47,472 nucleotides of DNA from Thermodesulfovibrionia bacterium. GTDB lineage: Bacteria > Nitrospirota > Thermodesulfovibrionia > UBA6902. Location of the stretch: contig CAMYND010000013.1 in NCBI GenBank assembly GCA_947259645.1, forward strand, positions 1 to 47,472. The letters run 5' to 3'. A program made the translations under genes and the position numbers. Positions 26,536 to 34,195 of this stretch are shown one piece after another (position 1 is the stretch's first letter; the number at the start of each line of letters is the position of its first letter). Under the pieces are notes generated by a model. The model did no database searches and was not told where the DNA came from. It worked only from the letters and a program-made list of their open reading frames with translations.

Positions 26536-28230
26536 ATGCGATTTTCGAAAATATTTATACCTACATTGCGCGAGACTCCTGCGGAAGCAGAGGCTGTCAG
26601 TCATGTGATGATGCTGCGGGCAGGCTACGTGAGGCAGTTGGCATCAGGGTTGTACATATACCTGCCTCTTGCGTGGCGGGTCATGAGGAAGATAATGAGA
26701 ATTATCAGGGAGGAGATGGACGCCATAGAAGCACAGGAAATATCAATGCCATCTCTCCATCCTTCAGAAATATGGCAGAAGACCGGCCGCTGGGACACGA
26801 TCGGAGATGAGATGCTCCGCCTGAAAGACCGGGGAGGCAGGGACATGTGTCTTGGCATGACCCATGAGGAGATTGTAACATGGCTTGCATCCAGTGAGAT
26901 TCGATCGTACCGGGACCTGCCGCAGACATGGTATCAGATGCAGACCAAGTTCAGGGATGAGGCGCGGCCGAAGAGCGGTATACTGAGGACGCGGGAGTTT
27001 ATTATGAAAGACAGTTACAGTTTTGATATGGATGAGAATGGCCTTGAAGAGAACTACCGGAAACATGCAGAGGCGTATCACCGGATATTTAACAGGTGCG
27101 GTCTCGAGTTTTATCAGGTTGACAGTGATCCCGGAATGATGGGCGGTGCTACTGCTCACGAGTTTATGGCTCCGAGCCCTGCAGGAGAGGACACAATCGT
27201 GCTCTGCAGTTCCTGCGGCTATTCCGCGAATGTTGAGCTGGCAGGATCAGTGCCGACCGAGCAGGTGCTGAACGGTGATGAAAAAAACTGGAAGGGCGAT
27301 GAAGTTTCAACTCCTGAAAAAAGGACGGTTGCGGAAGTGTCGGCATTTTTAAAAACAGATCCTTCATGCTTTATCAAGAGTTTACTGCTTATCAGTGCTG
27401 ATGGGCCTTTTCTGGCGCTTGTCAGGGGTGATCAGGAACTCCACGAAATGAAACTTCAGAGAATTGTCGGAGAGTTCAGGCCGGCACAGAAAGACGAGGT
27501 CAGAGAAATTCTTAAGGTTGAAGCGGGCTTTATCGGGCCCCACAGCCACTCCCTGAAAATTATAGCGGATAACGTGCTCAGAGATGGCCATTTTATTTCA
27601 GGGGCGAATAAGGAAGGGTATCATAAGAGGGGGATAAAGCCGGACCTGGACTTCAATGCGGACTGGCAGGATATCCATCTGGCGAGGGGAGGCGACGGCT
27701 GTCCTGTTTGCAGTGCTCCTCTGGAGGAAAAGAAGGCGATCGAAATAGGCAATATCTTTAAGCTCGGGACCAAATATTCTCACTCCCTGAAAGCAATGTA
27801 CCTCGATGAAAAGGGCAATGAAATGCCTCTTGTAATGGGGAGCTACGGCATCGGTCCTGCACGGATCGCTGCCGCTGCTGTGGAGCAAAAAAATGACAAG
27901 GATGGAATTGTATGGCCTGCAAGCATAGCTCCCTTTGATGTGGAAATTCTCCCCCTTGCTTCTGATGATGATATTTCAGAAGTTGCAGCTGAAATGAGCA
28001 GAAGTCTTGAGGATGAGAGACTGGATGTGCTGATCGATGACAGAAATGAGCGGCCCGGCGTAAAGTTCAAGGATGCTGATCTCCTGGGGATTCCTTTTCA
28101 GGTCATTATCGGAAAAAAAGGGCTGAAAGATGGTGTTGTTGAACTCAAGATCAGAGAAAAAAGGGAAACAGAGCGTCTTGCACCGTCAGGTGTGGCAACC
28201 AGAATAAAGGAGTTGCTGAAAGATATGTAA
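26536..28230 (+). CDS. proS: Prolyl-tRNA synthetase (bacterial type)
   Basis: Class II aminoacyl-tRNA synthetase charging tRNA-Pro. Motif 1 lies in the N-terminal 80 residues. Motif 2 (KFRDEARPKSGILRTREF) and motif 3 (GSYGIGPARIAAAAVEQ) flank an INS editing domain at roughly 220-400 that removes mischarged alanine, characteristic of the long bacterial form. The anticodon-binding domain ends the protein. A GTG at 26521 is in frame, but GGAGAGGT (26523-26530) is correctly placed for ATG 26536, giving 564 residues starting MRFSKIFIPTLRETP. Downstream is a terminator facing a convergent gene. Confidence 0.97.
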   Translation: MRFSKIFIPTLRETPAEAEAVSHVMMLRAGYVRQLASGLYIYLPLAWRVMRKIMRIIREEMDAIEAQEISMPSLHPSEIWQKTGRWDTIGDEMLRLKDRGGRDMCLGMTHEEIVTWLASSEIRSYRDLPQTWYQMQTKFRDEARPKSGILRTREFIMKDSYSFDMDENGLEENYRKHAEAYHRIFNRCGLEFYQVDSDPGMMGGATAHEFMAPSPAGEDTIVLCSSCGYSANVELAGSVPTEQVLNGDEKNWKGDEVSTPEKRTVAEVSAFLKTDPSCFIKSLLLISADGPFLALVRGDQELHEMKLQRIVGEFRPAQKDEVREILKVEAGFIGPHSHSLKIIADNVLRDGHFISGANKEGYHKRGIKPDLDFNADWQDIHLARGGDGCPVCSAPLEEKKAIEIGNIFKLGTKYSHSLKAMYLDEKGNEMPLVMGSYGIGPARIAAAAVEQKNDKDGIVWPASIAPFDVEILPLASDDDISEVAAEMSRSLEDERLDVLIDDRNERPGVKFKDADLLGIPFQVIIGKKGLKDGVVELKIREKRETERLAPSGVATRIKELLKDM

Positions 28231-28234
28231 GGAC

Positions 28235-28283
28235 AGGCCTCTGCCTGTCTGTTGGAAGACTGGCAGAGGCCTTCATCGTTTTT
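28235..28283 (+). terminator. Intrinsic terminator after proS
   Basis: AGGCCTCTGCC (28235-28245) pairs with GGCAGAGGCCT (28262-28272) across a 16-base loop, followed by TCATCG and five Ts. A competing 7-bp hairpin (GACAGGC...GCCTGTC, 28232-28249) uses the same left arm. It sits between proS and the convergent parvulin gene. Confidence 0.7.
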
Positions 28284-28312
28284 ACCGTTGTTTCCGTTCT
28301 CAGTCGCGCAAT

Positions 28313-29221
28313 CTACTGATCAGCGGGTTGCTTGGGTGCAGCGGTCTTGCCCGCGCCTTCCCAGGGAAGTTTGACTGCGGCAAGCTCATTGTCATTAGTT
28401 GTTATTTTCATTTCCGCCTTCAGCTTGTCAACAAAGGAATCAAAGGCTTTTTTCCTCTTCTCTCCAAGAAGCTGTTTCTGGATGGATTCTTTTGACTGCT
28501 CAAATGACGCAGGGTCACCTTTCTGTATTTCAGCAAGCTTGATAATATGATATCCAAACCGGGTCCTTACCGGTTTGCTCAGCTCTCCCGGTTTCAGACT
28601 TAATGCAGCCTGTTCAAATTCTGGCACCATCTGGCCCCGGCTGAAGAAACCGAGATCTCCGCCCTTTTCAGCAGAGCCGGTGTCTTTTGACAGCTTGGCA
28701 AGTGCCTTAAACGACTCTCCTTTGTTCAATCGGTCCAGAATATCCTGAGCTTCTTTTTCAGTCCCTACGAGAATGTGGCTTGCCCTGATTTTCGATCCGA
28801 TCGTGAACTTGTCCTCGTTGGAATCAAAAAACTGTCTGGCATCATTTTCACCCAGCAGTGCCTTTTCCTCAACTTCTTTCTTGAGGACCATGGATACGAG
28901 CGTCATTTTTTTAAACTCGTCAACTTTTGAAATATACTCTTCATCATTGTCCAGTTTCATCTTTCGTGCGTACTGATATATGAGCTCTCTTTTGACAAGC
29001 TCATCCAGGAATTTTTTCTTACCCTCATCATTCTGGAACTGTTCCTGTGCCCATTGCGGTATACGCTCTACTTCCTTGATAAAATCCTCTGCTGTAATTG
29101 CATTGCCGTCAACCTCTGCAATAACGGGTCCTTTAGATTGTGACTTTTTCGTGTCATCGCAGGCTGCGAAGAGCGCAACGACGCAGAAAAGGGGAAAAAT
29201 TATGGTAATAAGTCTTTTCAT
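28313..29221 (-). CDS. Lipoprotein parvulin-type peptidyl-prolyl isomerase (PrsA/SurA-like)
   Basis: Exported foldase. The signal peptide ends in the lipobox LFAAC (Cys20), so it is predicted to be lipid-anchored. A SurA-N-like helical region (about 40-130) follows. The parvulin domain (about 140-235) contains IRASHILV, GGDLGFFSRGQMVPEFE and TRFGYHIIKL. A short helical tail ends in a proline/alanine-rich stretch. The 302 residues match PrsA/PpiC-type proteins and are shorter than SurA (~430, two parvulin domains). AAAGGAG lies 7 bases upstream of ATG. The likely role is folding of envelope proteins in the periplasm. Confidence 0.92.
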   Translation of the reverse strand: MKRLITIIFPLFCVVALFAACDDTKKSQSKGPVIAEVDGNAITAEDFIKEVERIPQWAQEQFQNDEGKKKFLDELVKRELIYQYARKMKLDNDEEYISKVDEFKKMTLVSMVLKKEVEEKALLGENDARQFFDSNEDKFTIGSKIRASHILVGTEKEAQDILDRLNKGESFKALAKLSKDTGSAEKGGDLGFFSRGQMVPEFEQAALSLKPGELSKPVRTRFGYHIIKLAEIQKGDPASFEQSKESIQKQLLGEKRKKAFDSFVDKLKAEMKITTNDNELAAVKLPWEGAGKTAAPKQPADQ

Positions 29222-29274
29222 CTGAGTTCTCCTTTGGGATCTTTAGAAAGTTAATTAGTTTTATAACATATAGG

Positions 29275-29289
29275 GTTGTATTTTACAAC
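29275..29289. promoter_or_regulatory. Palindrome in the parvulin-kinase divergent gap
   Basis: GTTGTA-TTT-TACAAC is a perfect 6-bp dyad 54 bases upstream of the parvulin ATG and about 140 bases before the small membrane gene. Possible operator; no regulator recognised. Confidence 0.35.
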
Positions 29290-29429
29290 AGAAAAGCATA
29301 TTTCCCGAGGATTCTGTATGTACATATGTCCGGGGTCTGCATACTGAATAATCTGAGGGAGTGACGAGCATACCATTATCTACTAATGACCTCTGCAGAA
29401 CTGTGCTCCAATCTATTATAATAACCGCA

Positions 29430-29606
29430 ATGATGAGAGATATATGGATATTTCTTTTTGCCCTTGGGCTCATTCTCTTCGGCTGGCCTTTTATGAGCAT
29501 GTTCAGCACCAACCTCGTTTTATATCTCTTCTCTACGTGGTTTATTCTTATCGTTGTTATTTTTATCTTATCGGTATATAACAAAAACGGAGACAACGGA
29601 GGATAA
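29430..29606 (+). CDS. Small two-helix membrane protein preceding the SSS-kinase
   Basis: A 58-residue protein beginning MMRDIWIFLFALGLILFGWPF, with two predicted membrane helices (about 4-25 and 30-52) and a short polar tail (NKNGDNGG). From memory, similar small proteins precede SSS-type sensor kinases in other bacteria, but I cannot verify this here. Its stop TAA directly abuts the TTG start of the kinase, implying coupling. The frame extends upstream to GTG 29361, but that part is not hydrophobic and has no sensible ribosome-binding site. A TATAAT (29417-29422) lies 8 bases before the ATG, which would leave almost no leader if used. It may be a partner subunit of the kinase's transporter domain; this is inference. 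Confidence 0.65.
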   Translation: MMRDIWIFLFALGLILFGWPFMSMFSTNLVLYLFSTWFILIVVIFILSVYNKNGDNGG

Positions 29607-32567
29607 TTGTTTTCCACTACGGTTCTATTCTTTATTTTATTTGCCTATCTGGTACTGCTTTTTCTTGTAGCGTTCTTTGCCGAGAGAAAACAGCGAAAGG
29701 GGAGCAATCTTGTAGCGAACCCCTATGTCTATTCCCTTTCTCTCGCGGTTTACTGCACGTCATGGACATTCTACGGCAGTGTAGGCAAGGCCGCGAATTC
29801 AGGCCTGAACTTCCTGACCATTTATATCGGACCGACACTGATGGCCCTCCTGTGGTGGATTGTCCTGAGAAAGGTAGTGTGCATTTCCAAGGAAAACAGG
29901 ATCACTTCGATCTCTGACTTTATAGCTTCCCGGTACGGAAATTCTCTTGTTTTATCCGCGCTCGTAACATTTGTAGCTGTTGTAGGAATAACGCCATACC
30001 TTGGACTTCAGCTCAAAGCCATTATGACCACCTTTGCTGTTATGTCGGGAAAACCGGAGGGCAGCCATTTTGCGGGCTGGTTTATCGCGCTTGTGCTCGG
30101 AGTTTTTGCTGTTTTTTTCGGTGCCCGCAAGGTAGATCTCTCAGAGCGTCATGAAGGGATCGTATTTGCCGTTGCCTTTGAATCAGCGATAAAGCTTATT
30201 GCTTTCATGTCTGTCGGCGTTGCGGTAACATACGGACTTTTTGACGGGTTCGGTGATATTTTTGAAAAGATCAGGAATACCCCCTACGCGTCTCTTATGG
30301 CCCTTGGTGAGAACTCTAAAGTGAGTTTTATGGAATGGACCTCCCTTACCTTTCTTTCGATGATGGCCATTATGTTCCTTCCGAGGCAGTTTCATGTATC
30401 TGTTGTTGAGAACTCATCAGTTGATCATATCAAAAAGGCCATGTGGCTTTTCCCTCTCTACCTTTTTCTCATGAATATATTTGTGCTGCCCATTGCCTAT
30501 GGCGGGCTTCTCCTTGGAGAACCTCAGCAGAGTGCAGACTATTTTGTGCTGAGCATACCACTGAATCAAGGAGCTCCATATCTTGCTCTGTTCGCATTTA
30601 TCGGGGGGTTCTCTGCTGCTACCGCGATGATAATTGTTGAGTCGCTTGCTCTCAGTACGATGGTTATGAACAGTTTTGTTATCCCGGCTGTGTGGGGCCT
30701 CAATGCAATGAAAGGTTTCTATCTGATGATACTCAATACGAGGAGGATAGTTATTCTCGGTCTGGTCTTTATGGGATATGTTTTTGCCATTTATATCGGG
30801 GATTATTACAGCCTTGTTGCCATTGGACTGAAATCCTTTGAGGCGGTTACCATATTTGCTCCCTCATTTCTGCTGGGACTATACTGGAAAGGGGGCAACA
30901 AGAAGGGGGCCATAGCGGGCATCCTGGCCGGATTTACCATATGGCTTTATACCCTGATTCTTCCGGCTCTGATGAGGGCCGGGATTATAGCAAAGGACAG
31001 TATCCAGGAATACATTTTCAGTTCAACTTTTTTAAATCCCACAGCTCTCTTTGGTTTGGAAGGCCTGGACCGCTGGAGCCACTCCCTGTTCTGGGGACTT
31101 TTTCTGAATCTTTTTTTCTACGTTTCCGTGTCGCTTCTTACAAAGCAGTCGGAGGCTGAAACACGGCAGACGATAATTTTTGTCGATGCCTATTCACCGA
31201 GGCAATTAAGCCTTTCAAATAAACCTGACAGCATCGCGGAGATAGAGAGCATCCTTGCTGAGTATATCGGGAAGGGTGAGGCCGGCTATTTTATTGATGA
31301 GTTTCTGAATAATAACTTGTTGTCGCGCCACAGCATTAATGACGAGTGGCTGCTCAAGCTGAGAAGTGAAGCGGAAATTGTTCTTTCAGGGGTTTTGGGC
31401 CCGTCAATCAGCAGCCTGATTTTTCAGGACAAACGGATTCTGACGCACGATGATCAGGTCCAGATTTCCGACTCAGTCAGGAAAATATCCAGTTCGCTCC
31501 GTCTCTCACGGCAGGAACTTGCCGAGAAAAACAGGCAGCTAGCCATGCTGAAGGATTTCACAGAGAACATCATTGAGAGCGTTCCGCTCGGTATATCAAT
31601 GCTTGATGAGTCTCTGAATGTCAAGTACTGGAACATGGCAATGGAAAACATAACAGGGGTGAAGAAGGAAGATGCTCTCAACCTTCAGGCTGACCTGATT
31701 CTCAAATGCCTGGAGATTGATTTATTCGAACCGGAAGTAAAGGAAGGTGAAGTTATCTGCAACAGGACCCCCGGGAACATGCCTCTTATGACCCTGAAGG
31801 TCCATCTGAACCGGGTAACGGGGAGACAGAGAGGATATGTCCTGGTCATAGAAGATATAACGGATAAGAAGAAGATCGAAGAAGAGCTTTTCAGGACGAG
31901 CAAACATGCCAGTATCGGACGGCTCGCTGCCGGTGTTTCTCATGAAATAGGCAATCCCCTGGCATCTATATCATCGCTGGTGCAGGAGCTCCTGACCGAG
32001 AAGATGTCAACGTTTGCCTCTGATTCCCTTACTACTATTAATACGCATATAGACAGAATCGCGCGAATCGTCCGGAACCTCGGGGACTTTGCGCGCCTTA
32101 ATCCCAGGCAAAAGGTTTTAACGAATCTGAAGGACATCCTGGAAAATACCATAAGCCTTGTCCGGTATGACCAGAATTTCAGGAAAATTTCCATTAACAC
32201 CGAAATCCAGGAAGTCCCCCCGTTGAAAATTGATCCTGACCAGATGCAGCAGGTATTTCTTAACCTTGTTCTCAACGCCCGGGATGCCATGCCCGACGGA
32301 GGTCAACTGGACATATCAATCAGGCGGATTAACGGTTTTGCCGAAACCGTGTTCAGGGACTCAGGCAGTGGTATTGATTTTAAGCACAGGGACAAACTGT
32401 TCGATCCTTTTTTTACCACGAAATCTCCTACAAAAGGTACGGGGCTGGGATTAAGCATTTGTTACAGCATTATAAAGGACCATGGAGGACGAATAGAAAT
32501 TGACTCCCTGAAAGGCAAGGGAACAAGTTTCATTATTAGAATACCCTGGAAGGATGAAGAGAAATAA
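29607..32567 (+). CDS. CbrA-like sensor histidine kinase with N-terminal Na+/solute symporter domain
   Basis: A 986-residue protein. Residues about 1-510 are a polytopic domain of the sodium:solute symporter family, around 12-13 helices. A linker follows, then a PAS domain (about 645-755, SVPLGISMLDESLNVKYWN). The kinase core has the H-box SHEIGNPL with phospho-acceptor His779. The ATPase domain carries NLVLNARDAM (N box), DSGSGID (G1) and GTGLGLSI (G2). CbrA of Pseudomonas has the same architecture and couples substrate transport or sensing to an NtrC-type regulator. The start is TTG with GGAGG four bases upstream. Its partner is probably the NtrC-family regulator 96 bases downstream. The ligand is not known from sequence; the neighbouring acetate genes suggest acetate or a related acid. 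Confidence 0.9.
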   Translation: MFSTTVLFFILFAYLVLLFLVAFFAERKQRKGSNLVANPYVYSLSLAVYCTSWTFYGSVGKAANSGLNFLTIYIGPTLMALLWWIVLRKVVCISKENRITSISDFIASRYGNSLVLSALVTFVAVVGITPYLGLQLKAIMTTFAVMSGKPEGSHFAGWFIALVLGVFAVFFGARKVDLSERHEGIVFAVAFESAIKLIAFMSVGVAVTYGLFDGFGDIFEKIRNTPYASLMALGENSKVSFMEWTSLTFLSMMAIMFLPRQFHVSVVENSSVDHIKKAMWLFPLYLFLMNIFVLPIAYGGLLLGEPQQSADYFVLSIPLNQGAPYLALFAFIGGFSAATAMIIVESLALSTMVMNSFVIPAVWGLNAMKGFYLMILNTRRIVILGLVFMGYVFAIYIGDYYSLVAIGLKSFEAVTIFAPSFLLGLYWKGGNKKGAIAGILAGFTIWLYTLILPALMRAGIIAKDSIQEYIFSSTFLNPTALFGLEGLDRWSHSLFWGLFLNLFFYVSVSLLTKQSEAETRQTIIFVDAYSPRQLSLSNKPDSIAEIESILAEYIGKGEAGYFIDEFLNNNLLSRHSINDEWLLKLRSEAEIVLSGVLGPSISSLIFQDKRILTHDDQVQISDSVRKISSSLRLSRQELAEKNRQLAMLKDFTENIIESVPLGISMLDESLNVKYWNMAMENITGVKKEDALNLQADLILKCLEIDLFEPEVKEGEVICNRTPGNMPLMTLKVHLNRVTGRQRGYVLVIEDITDKKKIEEELFRTSKHASIGRLAAGVSHEIGNPLASISSLVQELLTEKMSTFASDSLTTINTHIDRIARIVRNLGDFARLNPRQKVLTNLKDILENTISLVRYDQNFRKISINTEIQEVPPLKIDPDQMQQVFLNLVLNARDAMPDGGQLDISIRRINGFAETVFRDSGSGIDFKHRDKLFDPFFTTKSPTKGTGLGLSICYSIIKDHGGRIEIDSLKGKGTSFIIRIPWKDEEK

Positions 32568-32570
32568 TCT

Positions 32571-32582
32571 CTCCCATGGGAG
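32571..32582. repeat. 12-bp palindrome between kinase and regulator
   Basis: CTCCCATGGGAG is a perfect palindrome shortly after the kinase stop. It is too short and lacks a U-tract for a terminator. It might be a protein-binding site or chance. Confidence 0.25.
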
Positions 32583-32663
32583 GCAAAACAGGATATTAGG
32601 GCTTTCCATATTGTAAGATAGAGAGGTCGTTGTCAATCAAAGAAACCTGGTCCGGAACAGCCC

Positions 32664-34013
32664 ATGTCAAAAAGTATTTTAATTGTCGAAGATGAAGAAA
32701 CCCTCAGGGAATCTCTCAAAAGGATTTTTCTGAAAGAGGGTTTTATTGTTGATGCTGCTGCCTCAGCTGAAAATGGGCTGAGCCTGGTTGCGGCAAACGT
32801 GTATGATGTGATCGTCACAGATATTATTCTTCCGGGCATGGACGGCATTGAGATGATGTCAAAGATAAAAAAGGAACTTCCGGAGCAGCTTTTTGTTGTG
32901 ATGACAGCCTATGCCTCTCTTGAAACAGCAATTAAGGCATTGAGAGGCGGAGCGTATGACTACATCATGAAGCCGGTTATGCATGAAGAGATCAAACAGG
33001 TGGTGAAAAACGCGCTCAGGCAACGGCATCTTCAGATCGAAAACATACTCCTGAAGAGGGAAATTGGAAAAAGCTATGATTTCAGCAGCATTATAGGAAA
33101 TAGTCCACCTCTGAAGGAAGTCATTGAAGAGGTAAGAAAGATCGCAGATACAAAGAGCAATGTTCTCCTTCTTGGGGAAACAGGCACCGGGAAAGAGCTC
33201 TTTGCCCGAGTGATTCACCATAACAGCGCACGCAAGGAGATGCCCTGTATCCCGATTAACTGCTCGGTAATCCCTGAAAACCTCCTTGAAAGTGAGCTGT
33301 TCGGGCATATGAAGGGCGCCTTTACCGGGGCGGTCTCCTCAAAAAAGGGCCTCTTTGAAGAAGCTGACGGCGGCACGGTTTTCCTTGATGAGATCGGGGA
33401 TATTAACCTCTATTTCCAGATTAAACTGCTCAGAGTGCTTGAAGACCAGATGATCAGGCCTGTCGGGGGGACAAAGGCATTGCAGGTTGACCTGAGGTTT
33501 ATTGCCGCCACAAACAGGGACCTTGAAGAAGCAGTACAAGAAAGCAGTTTCCGTGAAGACCTGTATTACCGGGTAAATACGATCACATTGAAAATACCTC
33601 CTTTGAGGGAGAGAAAAGAGGACATCCCTCTTTTGGCGCAACATTTTCTCAGGAAATATTCGCAGGACCTTGGAAAGAATGTTACAGAAATCAGTGATGA
33701 GACCCTTTCTCACATGATTAATTACTCATGGCCCGGGAATGTGCGAGAGCTGCAAAATGTGATCGAGCGGGCAATACTGATAGCAGAGAAAAGCGTGATT
33801 AATACCGGCAACCTGCCTGAATCAATGAGGAACGGACGGACGTTTCAGCATGTATCCCTTGAAAAAAAGCTCTCCATCGAAGATTACACCAAAGCCTTTA
33901 TCCTCAAGTACCAGTCTGACTATACAGAGCAGCAGATAGCATCGATGATGGGTATTACCCGAAAATCCCTCTGGGAAAAGAGAAAAAAATGGGGCCTTAG
34001 TAAAGCCCAGTAA
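32664..34013 (+). CDS. Sigma-54-dependent response regulator (NtrC/AtoC family)
   Basis: Three-domain activator of 449 residues. The receiver domain has acidic pocket E9/D10, phospho-acceptor D53, T81 and K103. The AAA+ domain has Walker A GETGTGKE (171-178), the sigma-54 contact loop GAFTGA (218-223) and Walker B FLDEIGD (240-246). A short Fis-type helix-turn-helix ends the protein (QQIASMMGITRKSLWEKRKKWGL). All residues needed to activate sigma-54 polymerase are present. The preceding SSS-kinase is the likely phospho-donor. Candidate targets are the DUF294 operon just downstream and acs, both with -24/-12 promoters and a shared upstream palindrome. Confidence 0.95.
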   Translation: MSKSILIVEDEETLRESLKRIFLKEGFIVDAAASAENGLSLVAANVYDVIVTDIILPGMDGIEMMSKIKKELPEQLFVVMTAYASLETAIKALRGGAYDYIMKPVMHEEIKQVVKNALRQRHLQIENILLKREIGKSYDFSSIIGNSPPLKEVIEEVRKIADTKSNVLLLGETGTGKELFARVIHHNSARKEMPCIPINCSVIPENLLESELFGHMKGAFTGAVSSKKGLFEEADGGTVFLDEIGDINLYFQIKLLRVLEDQMIRPVGGTKALQVDLRFIAATNRDLEEAVQESSFREDLYYRVNTITLKIPPLRERKEDIPLLAQHFLRKYSQDLGKNVTEISDETLSHMINYSWPGNVRELQNVIERAILIAEKSVINTGNLPESMRNGRTFQHVSLEKKLSIEDYTKAFILKYQSDYTEQQIASMMGITRKSLWEKRKKWGLSKAQ

Positions 34014-34018
34014 GAATT

Positions 34019-34036
34019 GTTACCATTCGTAACGCG
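34019..34036. promoter_or_regulatory. Candidate activator site (shared palindrome, copy 1)
   Basis: GTTAC-CATTC-GTAACGCG. The 5-bp dyad with 5-base spacer plus the GCG extension is repeated upstream of acs. It is centred about 112 bases upstream of the -24 element of a sigma-54 promoter, a usual place for an NtrC-type enhancer. Confidence 0.65.
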
Positions 34037-34136
34037 CCCTGCCATTATTGCTACCAGAGGTTACACCGCCTATAAAATAATTTTATAATTACCAACTGAA
34101 CCCCTTATTTTAACTGCATTCCTGCAAAACCTCTGC

Positions 34137-34152
34137 TGGCATTTTATTTGCT
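34137..34152 (+). promoter_or_regulatory. Sigma-54 promoter of the DUF294-exonuclease-symporter operon
   Basis: TGGCAT-TTTAT-TTGCT matches the TGGCAY-N5-TTGCW consensus with the exact 10-base spacing between the invariant GG (34138-34139) and GC (34150-34151). Transcription would start near 34163, about 33 bases before the first ATG. Confidence 0.75.
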
Positions 34153-34195
34153 TGGTTTATATACGGTAACTCCTTCATAATAACGGGTAAATTAG

